Made by a program: the position numbers and the translations under genes. A stretch of 64,000 nt of DNA, taken from the NCBI RefSeq assembly GCF_020181035.1, contig NZ_JAIQYY010000002.1:357284-421283 (forward strand), written 5' to 3'. The notes beneath the pieces were generated by a model. It was not told where the DNA came from and did not search any database. It saw only the letters and a list, made by a program, of their open reading frames with translations. Position 1 is the first letter of the stretch. Every line of letters begins with the position of its first letter. This stretch comes from Streptomyces sp. CoH27 (GTDB lineage Bacteria; Actinomycetota; Actinomycetes; Streptomycetales; Streptomycetaceae). Shown here piece after piece: positions 1 to 7,771 of this stretch.

Positions 1-786
1 GAATTCCTGGGCGACATCGCCGGATTCGTCGTGCCGGTGGCCCGGCAGGGGCGGGTCGCCCATGTGCACGCCCTCGCCTCCGAGCGCTTCCTGGTGATCG
101 CCCACCGGGGCCCGGCCGTCCTGACGGCGGACGTCATCGCGCACCTGCGGCGGGAGAAGCCCCATGACGCCGTGGCCACCCTGTTCCTGCTGCTCCAGGA
201 GGCGCTGGCGACGTTCCGCCGCGCCGCGGGGCGTGAGCTGCTCCAGGTGGAGGAGCTGGAGGACGCCATGTTCGAGGAGCGGCGGCCCGAGCAGATCTAC
301 CGTCTGTCCCAGCTGCGCCGCAGTGCCGCCCTCCTGCACCACTCGTTGCTGCCGTACCTGCAGGTGGTCGAAGAGATGGTCACGCGCAGGATGATGAGCC
401 GCGATTTTCCGGTGGAACGGCAGCGGCTCGCCCAGGAGTTCCAGCGCGCGGCTCGACTGGTCCTCGCGGACATCGAGTCCCTCCAGGACGCCGCCCGCCG
501 GACCTTCGCCAGTTACGGCTCCCTCGTCGCGGGCGAACAGAACGGCGTGATCAACCGGTTGACCATCGCGTCGGTGGTCTTCCTGCCGCTGTCGTTCCTG
601 ACCGGCTTCTTCGGTATGAACTTCGCCTTCCTCACCGACGAGTTGGAGAGCAAGGACGTCTTCTGGCTGCTCGCCGTGGGACTTCAGGTGGTCGTCCTGC
701 TCGTCGCCTTCTACGTGCTGCACCGCACGCGTGTCTGGCGCAGACTGCGGGACGGGGACCAGGAGACCGGACCGGGAGACGAGTGA
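1..786 (+). CDS. CorA-family divalent cation transporter, C-terminal part (5' end outside window)
   Basis: The frame is open from base 1, so the N-terminus lies outside the window; the GTG at 31 is only an internal in-frame codon. The visible part is a long charged helical region, as in the CorA cytoplasmic funnel, then two hydrophobic segments near the C-terminus. The first ends in the family signature GFFGMNF (GMN at 613-621) and the second is followed by a basic tail. CorA proteins are pentameric inner-membrane channels for Mg2+ and similar ions, and GMN forms the selectivity filter. Family assignment is firm; the ion carried is inferred. The gene converges with the TetR gene, leaving about 33 bp between stops with no clear terminator. 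Confidence 0.9.
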   Translation, partial: EFLGDIAGFVVPVARQGRVAHVHALASERFLVIAHRGPAVLTADVIAHLRREKPHDAVATLFLLLQEALATFRRAAGRELLQVEELEDAMFEERRPEQIYRLSQLRRSAALLHHSLLPYLQVVEEMVTRRMMSRDFPVERQRLAQEFQRAARLVLADIESLQDAARRTFASYGSLVAGEQNGVINRLTIASVVFLPLSFLTGFFGMNFAFLTDELESKDVFWLLAVGLQVVVLLVAFYVLHRTRVWRRLRDGDQETGPGDE

Positions 787-819
787 GGCCACCGGGACCG
801 GGCCGGAGTTCGAGCCGTG

Positions 820-1416
820 TCAGGGGGCCGGGGGCGGCACCGCCGCATCGAGCAGCGGTGCCAGTTCCCGTACGGCCGTGGTCAGGGGCGTTACGTCCTG
901 TTCGGCGCGGGCCATCAGGATCGCGCCCTCCAGGGTGCTGATCATCAGCATGGACAGGGACTCGGCGCGGGCCGCGGGGACGCCCATGCCGGTCAGGGCC
1001 TCGGCGAGCGGGGTCCGCCAGGCGGTGAACGCGGAGGCCACGGCCGCTCGCGTCGAGCCGCCGGCACCGGCGCACTCGGCGGTGGCCGCGGCGACCGGGC
1101 AGCCCGCGGCGAAGCCGTCCGCCGCGTACTCGTCGGTCCACTGCGCGACCATCGCCGCGAACAAACCGCTCGGCGTCGGCTCCTCAAGCCCCGCGAGGAA
1201 GCGCGCGATCCGCTTGCCGGCGTACCGTCCGGCCCACCCGACCGCCTCGTTGACCAGCTGTTCCTTGCCGCCCGGGAAGTAGTGCTGGAGGGAGCCGCGA
1301 GGCGCGCCGGCGTGGGCGGCGACATCGCGCATCCCGGTCGCGGCGACCCCCTGGCGCCGGATGAGCTGGGCCGCGCTGAAGACCATCCGCTCCCGGGGAC
1401 CCCGCTGCTCACTCAT
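820..1416 (-). CDS. TetR-family transcriptional repressor (YxaF/LmrA-like)
   Basis: This 198-residue protein has an N-terminal TetR helix-turn-helix (about residues 8-55, with [20 protein letters not shown]) and a ligand-binding C-terminal half containing a CPVAAATAE segment typical of the YxaF/LmrA branch. It is divergent from the dehydrogenase at 1518. The 101-bp gap contains two matching palindromes (1446-1461 and 1473-1488) that are the obvious operators, so it probably represses both itself and the dehydrogenase. The inducer is unknown, but in such pairs it is often a substrate of the neighbouring enzyme. Family confidence is high; the regulatory circuit is an inference from the operator placement. 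Confidence 0.92.
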   Translation of the reverse strand: MSEQRGPRERMVFSAAQLIRRQGVAATGMRDVAAHAGAPRGSLQHYFPGGKEQLVNEAVGWAGRYAGKRIARFLAGLEEPTPSGLFAAMVAQWTDEYAADGFAAGCPVAAATAECAGAGGSTRAAVASAFTAWRTPLAEALTGMGVPAARAESLSMLMISTLEGAILMARAEQDVTPLTTAVRELAPLLDAAVPPPAP

Positions 1417-1445
1417 CCCTGCCTCCGTTCCTCACCGCCCCACTC

Positions 1446-1488
1446 TATGACCGGCGTCATAACGGCCGCTACTATGACAGTGGTCATA
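1446..1488. promoter_or_regulatory. Paired TetR operators in divergent promoter
   Basis: Two palindromes share identical arms: TATGAC-CGGC-GTCATA (1446-1461) and TATGAC-AGTG-GTCATA (1473-1488). Their centres are 27 bp apart. The arms are perfect and only the 4-bp spacer differs, as expected for two dimer sites of the adjacent TetR protein. The pair sits between the two start codons (1416 and 1518), so binding would cover both promoters. Confidence 0.85.
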
Positions 1489-1517
1489 GTCGATTTCCGG
1501 AGGGAAGGACGGACCCC

Positions 1518-2399
1518 GTGCACGTCGGTTTCATCGGTCTCGGAGTGATGGGCCGGCCCATGGGCCTGCGTCTGGCGTCCGCCGGCACTCCCCTGGTGGT
1601 CTGGAACCGGACCCCGGAGCGCGCCGCACCCCTGCGCGCTGCCGGCGCCGACGTCGCGGCGAGCATCGACGAGGTGTTCGCGCGGGCGGACGTGGTGCTG
1701 CTGATGCTCGCCGACGAAGCCGCGATCGACAGCGTCCTCGGCCGCGGCACCCCCGCCCTCGCCGCCCGGGTCGCGGATCGCACCGTCGTCCACATGGGCA
1801 CGACCTCCCCCGAGTACTCCGCCGCCCTGGAGACCGACATCCGCACGGCCGGCGGCCGCTACGTCGAGGCACCCGTCTCCGGGTCACGCGTCCCCGCGGA
1901 ACAGGGTCAGCTGGTCGCCATGCTGGCCGGCGACGAGGACGCCGTGGCCGCCGTACGACCCCTGCTCGCGCCCCTGTGCCGGGAGACGTTCGGATGCGGC
2001 CCGGCACCGGGCGCGCTGCTGATGAAGCTCTCGGTCAACCTGTTCCTGATCACCCTGGTGACCGGGCTGACCGAGGCCTTCCACTTCGCCGAGCGGCAGG
2101 GTCTGGACCGGCGGCTGTTCCTCGACGTCCTCGACGCGGGCCCCATGGCCAGCGGGGTCTCCCGGATGAAGGCACCCAAGCTGCGCGAGCGCGACTTCGC
2201 GGTACAGGCGGCCGCCCTGGACGTCCTGAAGAACAACCGCCTCATCGCCGACGCCGCCCGCAAGGCCCACCTGGCCTCACCCCTCCTCGACGCGTGCCAC
2301 ACCCTGTTCGAGGAGACCGTGGCCCAGGGGTACGGCGGCGAGGACATGGTGGCCGTACTGCGGGCGATCGAGGCGCGGACCGCCGAAGGGACGGCGTAG
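1518..2399 (+). CDS. NAD(P)-dependent beta-hydroxyacid dehydrogenase family protein
   Basis: A 293-residue protein with an N-terminal Rossmann motif [12 protein letters not shown], which is diagnostic of the 3-hydroxyisobutyrate / tartronate semialdehyde reductase family. It also has the substrate-binding segment [12 protein letters not shown] (the family's 'DAPVSGG' element) and a conserved Lys in [10 protein letters not shown] at the position of the catalytic lysine. Length matches the family (about 290 residues). Start is GTG 1518, about 14 nt after GGAGGG. The substrate cannot be told from sequence; members reduce or oxidise small beta-hydroxyacids or imines. It is very likely controlled by the divergent TetR through the operators at 1446-1488. 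Confidence 0.88.
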   Translation: MHVGFIGLGVMGRPMGLRLASAGTPLVVWNRTPERAAPLRAAGADVAASIDEVFARADVVLLMLADEAAIDSVLGRGTPALAARVADRTVVHMGTTSPEYSAALETDIRTAGGRYVEAPVSGSRVPAEQGQLVAMLAGDEDAVAAVRPLLAPLCRETFGCGPAPGALLMKLSVNLFLITLVTGLTEAFHFAERQGLDRRLFLDVLDAGPMASGVSRMKAPKLRERDFAVQAAALDVLKNNRLIADAARKAHLASPLLDACHTLFEETVAQGYGGEDMVAVLRAIEARTAEGTA

Positions 2400-2444
2400 A
2401 CCGTATGGGCTATGGGGAATGCGCCAGATCGTAGACATTCGGCC

Positions 2445-2486
2445 GTCACCCGCCGACCGTCGACTGTCACCCGCCGACTGTCGGCC
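2445..2486. repeat. Two-copy 21-bp tandem repeat
   Basis: The units at 2445-2465 and 2466-2486 both begin GTCACCCGCCGAC and then diverge slightly. They lie in the 99-bp gap between two convergent genes. No function is apparent and no clean terminator stem is visible. Confidence 0.7.
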
Positions 2487-2498
2487 GTCGGCCGCCCG

Positions 2499-2939
2499 TC
2501 ACCCCTTCTTCGGGATCCCGTAGACCCGCTCGACCCGCAGCCGTACCACCAGACGCCGGTCGCGGACCATCGCCGCCCGGTAGTCGTCCCAGTCGGGGTG
2601 TTCGCCGAGGACGTCCCGGTAGAGCCGGATCAGTTCCTCGACCGTGTCGTCGTGGGGGTCCTGGGCCACCGGGGTCAGTTCGGCCGTGCCCTCGGCGACC
2701 GTGTACGCCCAGCGGTCGGCGCTGGTGACGTGGTAGGAGGCGCGTGGGTCGCGGCGCAGGTTGCGGGTCTTGGCGCGGTCGTCGGTGACGGAGATCCGGA
2801 TGATCCGCTCGTCGGGGTAGTAGGCGTGACTGACGTTGGACAGCTGGGGGCGGCCGTCCTTCTTGAGGGTGACCAGGGTGCCGCCGTGGCCTTCCGACAG
2901 CAGTTCGAGCAGTGCGTCCTGCGCGGTGTCGTGAGTCAT
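2499..2939 (-). CDS. PPOX-class F420-dependent oxidoreductase (split-barrel flavin/deazaflavin enzyme)
   Basis: A 146-residue protein starting at ATG 2939 (MTHDTAQDALLELL). The frame extends further upstream but loses protein character there. It has features of the pyridoxamine-5'-phosphate-oxidase-like TIGR03618 group: GTLVTLKKDGRPQLSNV, a middle RISVTDDRAKTRNLRRDP strand/phosphate-binding segment, DRWAYTVAEG, and a C-terminal VVRLRVERVYG. Such proteins bind F420 or flavin in a split-barrel dimer and reduce diverse substrates. It is divergent from the TetR gene at 3030. The two genes share about 90 bp containing a doubled operator, so it is probably a target of that TetR. Substrate unknown. 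Confidence 0.88.
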   Translation of the reverse strand: MTHDTAQDALLELLSEGHGGTLVTLKKDGRPQLSNVSHAYYPDERIIRISVTDDRAKTRNLRRDPRASYHVTSADRWAYTVAEGTAELTPVAQDPHDDTVEELIRLYRDVLGEHPDWDDYRAAMVRDRRLVVRLRVERVYGIPKKG

Positions 2940-2992
2940 AGCAGGGTCAACTCGCGGGAGCGGCCCCCGCATTCCCGCACGCCAGACAGCTG

Positions 2993-3031
2993 GTAGACAG
3001 TGTCTACTACCTACTGGTAGACAGTGTCTAT
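2993..3031. promoter_or_regulatory. Doubled TetR operator overlapping a leaderless promoter
   Basis: A perfect odd palindrome GTAGACA-G-TGTCTAC spans 2993-3007. A near-identical copy at 3017-3031 runs into the ATG of the TetR gene. The 16-bp core is repeated exactly 24 bp apart. TAGACA at 2994-2999 and at 3018-3023 are spaced 18 bp, so the two operator copies coincide with plausible -35 and -10 positions. That would give a transcript beginning at or next to the ATG (leaderless). The promoter assignment is inference; the repeats are directly seen. Confidence 0.8.
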
Positions 3032-3608
3032 GACTGAGTCGGACACGGGGTTGCGGGAGCGTCTGGTCGATGTGGGGGTGGAGCTGCTGGCCACCGAGGG
3101 GCTCTCGGCGCTGACCCTGCGGGAGATCGCCCGGCGGGCCGGCGTCTCGCACGGGGCGCCGCGCCGCTACTTCCCCACCCATCTGGAGCTGCTGTCGGCC
3201 ATCGCGCGCCGGGGCTTCGGCGATCTGGCCGAGCGGGTGGAGCGGATACCCGGCCCGGGCGCCGGGGCGCGGGCGCGGGTGGTCGGGCTGGCGCGGACGT
3301 ATCTGGATTTCGCGCTGGACCGTCCCGGCATGTATGAGCTGATGTTCCGTCATGATCTGCTGGAGAGCGGTCATCTGGGGCTGCGGGAGGCGAGTCTGCC
3401 GCTGTTCGGTCTGCTGGCCGGGCTGGTCGGGCAGGTGCGGCCGGAGGCCGACGCCCGGCTGGTGGCGGGCGCGTTGTGGGCGAATCTGCACGGCATCGCG
3501 CAGTTGTGGCGCTGGCGCAGTCTTCAACTTGCCGTCGAGAAAGAGGACTTCGGGCCGCTGCTCGATGCGGTGCTGGCCGCGCACCTGGGTGCGGAGGACG
3601 GCCGGTGA
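3030..3608 (+). CDS. TetR-family regulator of the adjacent efflux pump
   Basis: A 192-residue protein with the TetR DNA-binding domain at residues 8-55 (TLREIARRAGVSHGAPRRYF) and a WHG/TetR_C-type ligand domain. ATG 3030 is chosen over the upstream in-frame GTG 3024 because the operator occupies everything up to the ATG and there is no ribosome-binding site, suggesting a leaderless mRNA. The stop overlaps the GTG of the MFS gene by 4 bp (GTGA), so the two are translationally coupled, a common arrangement for a drug-responsive repressor and its pump. It probably binds the doubled palindrome at 2993-3031 and also controls the divergent PPOX gene. Confidence 0.9.
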   Translation: MTESDTGLRERLVDVGVELLATEGLSALTLREIARRAGVSHGAPRRYFPTHLELLSAIARRGFGDLAERVERIPGPGAGARARVVGLARTYLDFALDRPGMYELMFRHDLLESGHLGLREASLPLFGLLAGLVGQVRPEADARLVAGALWANLHGIAQLWRWRSLQLAVEKEDFGPLLDAVLAAHLGAEDGR

Positions 3609-4954
3609 ACCGGCGGTGGACGCTGGCGAGCAGTGTGGCGGGCGCGGTGGTCGTCGCCCTGGACGGTACGGTCCTCACGGTTGCCCAGCCGCGACTGCAA
3701 CGGGAGTTGGGGGCATCGTTCGCCGAGGTGCAGTGGACCAGTACGGCGTATCTGATCGCGGTGGCGAGCCTGCTGGTGTTCGCGGGAAGGCTCGGTGACC
3801 GGTTCGGGCACCGGCGGGTGTTCGCGCTCGGCATGCTGGGGTTCGGGGCGGTGTCGGCGGGCATCGGACTCGCGCCCGGGGTGGGGTGGGTGGTCGGACT
3901 GCGGGCGGTGCAGGGGGTGTTCGGGGCGCTGTTGCAGCCGGCCACGCTGGGCATGCTGCGGGCCGCGTTCCCGCCGGAGGCGCTGGCGAAGCCGCTCGCC
4001 GTGCGGACGGCGGCGATCGGGCTGGCGGCGGCAGCGGGACCGGTGGTCGGCGGAGCTCTGGTGACGTCCCTGGGCTGGCGGGCGGTGTTCTTCCTGAACG
4101 TGCTGCCGGCGCTCGCCTTCGGCCTGCCGGCCCTGCGGCGCCCGGAGCGGGCTGCGGCGGGGGCCCGGAGCGCGCTGGACGTGCCGGGGGCGGTGCTGCT
4201 CGCGGGGACGCTGGCCTGCCTGGTCCATGCGCTGACCGCGCGGCCCGTCTCCTGGGCGGGGCTCGTCCTCGCCGGGGCCGGGACGGCGGTCCTCGTCCGG
4301 CACGAGCGGCGTACGGCGTGCCCGCTGCTGCCGCCGGGCGTCGTCGGCTCGCGGGCGGTAGGGGCGGCGCTCGGCATCCTGGTCGCGGTCTCGGCAGCCC
4401 TGTCCGGCACGCTCTTCACGGCTGTCTACGTCCTCCAACGCGGCCTGGGTCTCGACCCGTTGGCCAGCGCGCTGCGCGCCCTGCCGCTGGCGATGCTGAT
4501 GGTGGCGTCCGCCGCGCTGTGCCCGGTGCTGCTGCGCCGGCTCGGGACACGCGGTACGACGGCGGCGGCGACGGCGCTGCTCGCGCTCGGTGTCCTCGTG
4601 CTCTCGCAGGCCGCCTCGGCACCGCTGTTCGGCGGTGGGTTCGCTCTGCTGGGCGCCGGGTTCGGGACGGTGATGGTGGCGGCCACCCATGTCGTCGTGA
4701 CGCAGGCCGAGGCGGCGGCCGCCGGGGTCGCGGGCGGGCTGCAGCAGACCGCGCTCAACGTGGGCCCCGCCCTGGGCGTGGCCGCGGCGAGCACGCTGCA
4801 GGGTGCCGGGACCGGGCCGGCGCTGCTCGTCCTGGCCGCCGTGGCAGCGCTCGGAGTGCCCCTGGCCTGCGCGCTGTCCGGGGCGGTCGGCGTCGCATCG
4901 GTCACACACAGCGCCGAAGATCGGGTACGGGGCGGGATTTCTGCGGGACGATGA
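3605..4954 (+). CDS. MFS multidrug efflux transporter (DHA2/EmrB-QacA type)
   Basis: A 449-residue integral membrane protein starting at GTG 3605 within the TetR stop. It shows the DHA2 signature LDGTVLTVAQPRLQRELG in TM1, WTSTAYLIAVASLLVFAGRL in TM2, and the MFS loop motif GDRFGHRRVF. A TM5 'antiporter' region AAGPVVGGALV is also present. The length fits about 14 membrane segments. Such transporters export lipophilic compounds in exchange for protons. Tight coupling to a TetR gene supports inducible export of a drug-like ligand. The frame is open further upstream (from 3476), but that part overlaps the TetR gene and is not used. Substrate unknown. Confidence 0.92.
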   Translation: MNRRWTLASSVAGAVVVALDGTVLTVAQPRLQRELGASFAEVQWTSTAYLIAVASLLVFAGRLGDRFGHRRVFALGMLGFGAVSAGIGLAPGVGWVVGLRAVQGVFGALLQPATLGMLRAAFPPEALAKPLAVRTAAIGLAAAAGPVVGGALVTSLGWRAVFFLNVLPALAFGLPALRRPERAAAGARSALDVPGAVLLAGTLACLVHALTARPVSWAGLVLAGAGTAVLVRHERRTACPLLPPGVVGSRAVGAALGILVAVSAALSGTLFTAVYVLQRGLGLDPLASALRALPLAMLMVASAALCPVLLRRLGTRGTTAAATALLALGVLVLSQAASAPLFGGGFALLGAGFGTVMVAATHVVVTQAEAAAAGVAGGLQQTALNVGPALGVAAASTLQGAGTGPALLVLAAVAALGVPLACALSGAVGVASVTHSAEDRVRGGISAGR

Positions 4955-5018
4955 GCACCGGTGCGGACCGGCCGGGCGGCCGGGAGGCATCGCGTACGAA
5001 GGCGACCGGAGGAGAGCG

Positions 5019-6242
5019 ATGGCACAGCTGCGACAGGAAGTCGGCCCGGACGAGGCGGGACTGGACGGCGAGGCGCTGGACCGGCTGGAGAAGCACTTCG
5101 CGCGTCACGTCGACGAGGGCCGGCTGCCCGGCTGGCTGCTGTCCGTGGCCCGTGGCGGCCGCGTCGCGTATCTCACCACGTACGGTCTGCGCGATGTCGC
5201 GGCCGGGCTGCCGGTCGAGCCGGACACGCTGTGGCGGATCTACTCGATGACCAAGCCGGTCACCGCCGTCGCCGTGCTGCTGCTGGTGGAGGAGGGCCGG
5301 CTGGGCCTCGACGACCCGCTGGAACGCCATCTGCCGGCGTTCGCCAAACCCCGGGTGTACGACTGCGGTTCGGGTGACGAGCTGCGCACCCGGCCCGCCG
5401 CCGGCCCGATCCTGATCCGCCATCTGCTCACCCACACCGCCGGGTTGACCTTCGGCTTCTACCATCACCATCCGGTCGACGCCCTGTACCGCGCGTCGGG
5501 TCTGGAGTACTCGGTGCCGCCGGGCGCCGATCTGGCCGAGACGGTCGAGGTGTACGCGCGGATGCCGCTGCAGTTCGACCCGGGGACGCAGTGGAACTAC
5601 TCGGTCGCCTCGAACGTGCTCGGCCGGGTGATCGAGGTGGTCTCCGGGCAGCCGCTGGACGCGTTCTTCTCGACGCGGATCCTCGGCCCGCTCGGCATGA
5701 CCGACACGGGTTTCCACCTCGCGCCCGAACAGGCGCCCCGGCTGGCCGAGTTGTACCGGGAGACGGACGAGGGCGGGATCGCACCGGTGCCGGGGCTGCC
5801 GGTGCACGGCAGGCCGCGGTTCCTGTCCGGCAGCGGCGGGCTGGTCTCCTCGGCGTACGACTTCCACCGGTTCATGGAGATGCTGCGCCGGGGCGGCGAA
5901 CTGGACGGTGTCCGGCTGCTGTCGGCGGACAGCGTCGCGCTGATGACCGGCAACCGGCTGCCCGGTGGCGCCGTCCTGCGCGCCTTCGGCGCCCCCGTCC
6001 ATCAGGAGCCCGGCAACGACGGCCTCGGCTTCGGCTTCAACGTCTCGGTGGTGGTCGACCCGTCCCGCACCCTGGCCCCGTCCAGCCTCGGTACGTACGG
6101 CTGGACGGGCGCGGCCACGACCGCGTTCTGGGTGGACCCGGCCCGTGAGCTGACGGTGCAGTTCATGACCCAGGTGCGCCCGAAGACGCTGAAGGTGTTC
6201 CCGGAGCTGCGGCGGCTGGTGCACGAGGCGGTCGTCTCCTGA
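5019..6242 (+). CDS. Serine hydrolase, class C beta-lactamase / penicillin-binding-protein-like
   Basis: A 407-residue protein starting at ATG 5019, seven bases after a good ribosome-binding site (GGAGGAG). The nucleophile motif is SMTK (S-x-x-K) in IYSMTKPVTAVAVLLL. The second motif is YSV in WNYSVASNVLG, and GWTG near the C-terminus occupies the KTG position. No signal peptide is visible, so it is probably a cytoplasmic esterase or hydrolase of the EstB type rather than a secreted beta-lactamase. Substrate unknown. Its 3' end converges on ribA, and both stop codons sit inside one inverted repeat (6238-6277). Confidence 0.9.
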   Translation: MAQLRQEVGPDEAGLDGEALDRLEKHFARHVDEGRLPGWLLSVARGGRVAYLTTYGLRDVAAGLPVEPDTLWRIYSMTKPVTAVAVLLLVEEGRLGLDDPLERHLPAFAKPRVYDCGSGDELRTRPAAGPILIRHLLTHTAGLTFGFYHHHPVDALYRASGLEYSVPPGADLAETVEVYARMPLQFDPGTQWNYSVASNVLGRVIEVVSGQPLDAFFSTRILGPLGMTDTGFHLAPEQAPRLAELYRETDEGGIAPVPGLPVHGRPRFLSGSGGLVSSAYDFHRFMEMLRRGGELDGVRLLSADSVALMTGNRLPGGAVLRAFGAPVHQEPGNDGLGFGFNVSVVVDPSRTLAPSSLGTYGWTGAATTAFWVDPARELTVQFMTQVRPKTLKVFPELRRLVHEAVVS

Positions 6243-6277
6243 CCGCCCGGCCGTCCCGGCGCCCCGGGGCGGTCAGG
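6238..6277. terminator. Bidirectional terminator overlapping two stop codons
   Basis: Arms CCTGACCGCCC (6238-6248) and GGGCGGTCAGG (6267-6277) are perfectly complementary. Each arm contains the TGA of one of the two convergent genes (serine hydrolase, ribA). No U-tract follows, as is usual in actinobacteria. Confidence 0.75.
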
Positions 6278-6944
6278 AGCCGTGGGCGACGGCGTCCAGG
6301 TGCGGCAGGATGTGGTCGAGCCGTTCCCGCTTGGTGCGCAGATAGGTGATGTTGCTCTCGCACGGCTCGATCAGCAGCGGCACCTGCTCGGCGACCTGGA
6401 TGCCGTGCCGGACGAGGGCTTCGCGCTTGCGCGGGTTGTTGGACATCAGCCGTACCGAGCGTACGCCGAGGTCGCGCAGGATCTCGGCGGCGACGCCGTA
6501 GTCACGGGCGTCGACCGGCAGGCCGAGGGCGAGGTTCGCCTCCACGGTGTCCAGGCCCTCCGCCTGCAGGGCCATCGCGCGCAGTTTGGCGAGCAGGCCG
6601 ATGCCGCGGCCCTCGTGGCCCCTCAAGTAGACGACGATGCCGCTGCCTTCGGCGACGACGGCGCGCAGTGCGGACGCCAGCTGGTCGCCGCACTCGCAGT
6701 GCCGGGAGCCGAACGCGTCGCCGGTCAGGCATTCGGAGTGCAGCCGGGTCAGCACGTTCTCGGTGCCGATCTCGCCGTACACGAGGGCCACTTGTTCGTC
6801 GCCGCGGTCGTGGTCCAGGTAGCCGATCGCCTGGAATTTGCCGTACACGGTGGGCAGCGGTGCGTTCACGACGCGTTCCGCGCCCGATCGCCGCGGGGAC
6901 TTCGCGCCGAGAACGCCGATGGTGTCGCCGGTGTTGTCTGTCAT
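6273..6944 (-). CDS. ribA: GTP cyclohydrolase II paralogue with active-site Tyr replaced by Met
   Basis: A 223-residue protein starting at ATG 6944 after GAGGAA. It has all GTP cyclohydrolase II landmarks: zinc cysteines C72, C83 and C85 in ECLTGDAFGSRHCECGDQL, the phosphate-binding HEGRGIGLL, and catalytic Arg147 in DARDYG. However, the residue matching E. coli RibA Tyr105 is Met124 (KLRAMALQ). As I recall the S. coelicolor work on its three GTP cyclohydrolase II paralogues, the one with Met here (SCO6655) stops at the formylated product FAPy instead of the deformylated riboflavin precursor. The divergent neighbour is a creatininase-family protein, the family of the archaeal FAPy deformylase ArfB. 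This copy is therefore probably not the housekeeping riboflavin enzyme but the first step of the cluster that follows. Confidence 0.93.
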   Translation of the reverse strand: MTDNTGDTIGVLGAKSPRRSGAERVVNAPLPTVYGKFQAIGYLDHDRGDEQVALVYGEIGTENVLTRLHSECLTGDAFGSRHCECGDQLASALRAVVAEGSGIVVYLRGHEGRGIGLLAKLRAMALQAEGLDTVEANLALGLPVDARDYGVAAEILRDLGVRSVRLMSNNPRKREALVRHGIQVAEQVPLLIEPCESNITYLRTKRERLDHILPHLDAVAHGS

Positions 6945-6979
6945 GATCTGTTTCCTCAAGCGAGACGAAAGGCCGTGAA

Positions 6980-7771
6980 ATGATGAGTGGTTCGGGTGCG
7001 CGTGCGGCGGCCGGTGAATCGGCGCACGGCGTGATGCCGACGGACACCACGGGAGACGTACGGGCACGGGGGGCGGGGGTTTCAGCACAGGTCGCCGTCC
7101 TTCCCGTCGGCAGTTTCGAACAGCACGGGCCCTTCCTTCCGCTGGCGACCGACACGCTGGTCGCCTGTGCCGTGGCGCGTCGGATCGCCGCCGCCTACCC
7201 CGTGCATCTCCTTCCTCCGGTGACGGTCTCCTGCTCGCACGAGCACGCCGGCTGGCCGGGGACCGTCAGCATCTCCGCCGTGACCCTGCACGCGGTGGTC
7301 CGGGACATCGCGGCGTCGCTGCGGCGCGGTGGGGTGGACGCGCTCGTCGTGGTCAACGGGCACGGCGGCAACTACGTTCTGGGAAATGTCGTGCAGGAGG
7401 CGTCCGCGCGCGGTGAGCGGATGGCGCTGTTCCCGGCGGCCGAGGACTGGGAGGCGGCGCGCGAGCGGGCGGGGGTGCTGACCTCGCTGCTCACCGACAT
7501 GCATGCCGGGGAGATCGAGACCTCGATTCTTCTGCACGCTCACCCCGAATTCGTCCGCCCTGGTTACGAGTCCGCCGATTTCGTCGCCGATGACCGTCGT
7601 CATCTGCTCACTGTGGGAATGTCCGCCTATACCGAATCGGGCGTCATCGGCCGTCCTTCCCTGGGGTCGGCGGAAAAGGGGAGGGAACTGCTGGCGAGCC
7701 TGGCGGAATCGTTCGCGGCGACGTTCGCGTTGCTCACGCCCGCCGATGATTCCTCAGCGGCGGGGGAATAG
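6980..7771 (+). CDS. Creatininase-family metal-dependent amidohydrolase (candidate FAPy deformylase)
   Basis: A 263-residue protein. Metal-ligand motifs of the creatininase fold are all present: GSFEQHGPFLPLATDT (E47, H49, D58), NGHGGN (H128) and HAGEIETS (E178). The archaeal riboflavin/F420 enzyme ArfB, which removes the formyl group from FAPy, belongs to this family, and the neighbouring RibA is predicted to make FAPy. That is the best functional guess; mycofactocin MftE-type peptidases are the alternative. The first about 36 residues are not conserved-looking and ATG 7034 is a possible alternative start. It is divergent from ribA with only 35 bp between starts. Its 3' end overlaps the convergent membrane-protein gene by 145 bp. 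Confidence 0.85.
   Translation: MMSGSGARAAAGESAHGVMPTDTTGDVRARGAGVSAQVAVLPVGSFEQHGPFLPLATDTLVACAVARRIAAAYPVHLLPPVTVSCSHEHAGWPGTVSISAVTLHAVVRDIAASLRRGGVDALVVVNGHGGNYVLGNVVQEASARGERMALFPAAEDWEAARERAGVLTSLLTDMHAGEIETSILLHAHPEFVRPGYESADFVADDRRHLLTVGMSAYTESGVIGRPSLGSAEKGRELLASLAESFAATFALLTPADDSSAAGE

Noticed and set aside
1..6. GAATTC at the very first base as a cloning boundary
   Set aside because: A single restriction site at the edge may be chance; the coding frame continues through it and nothing else suggests vector sequence.
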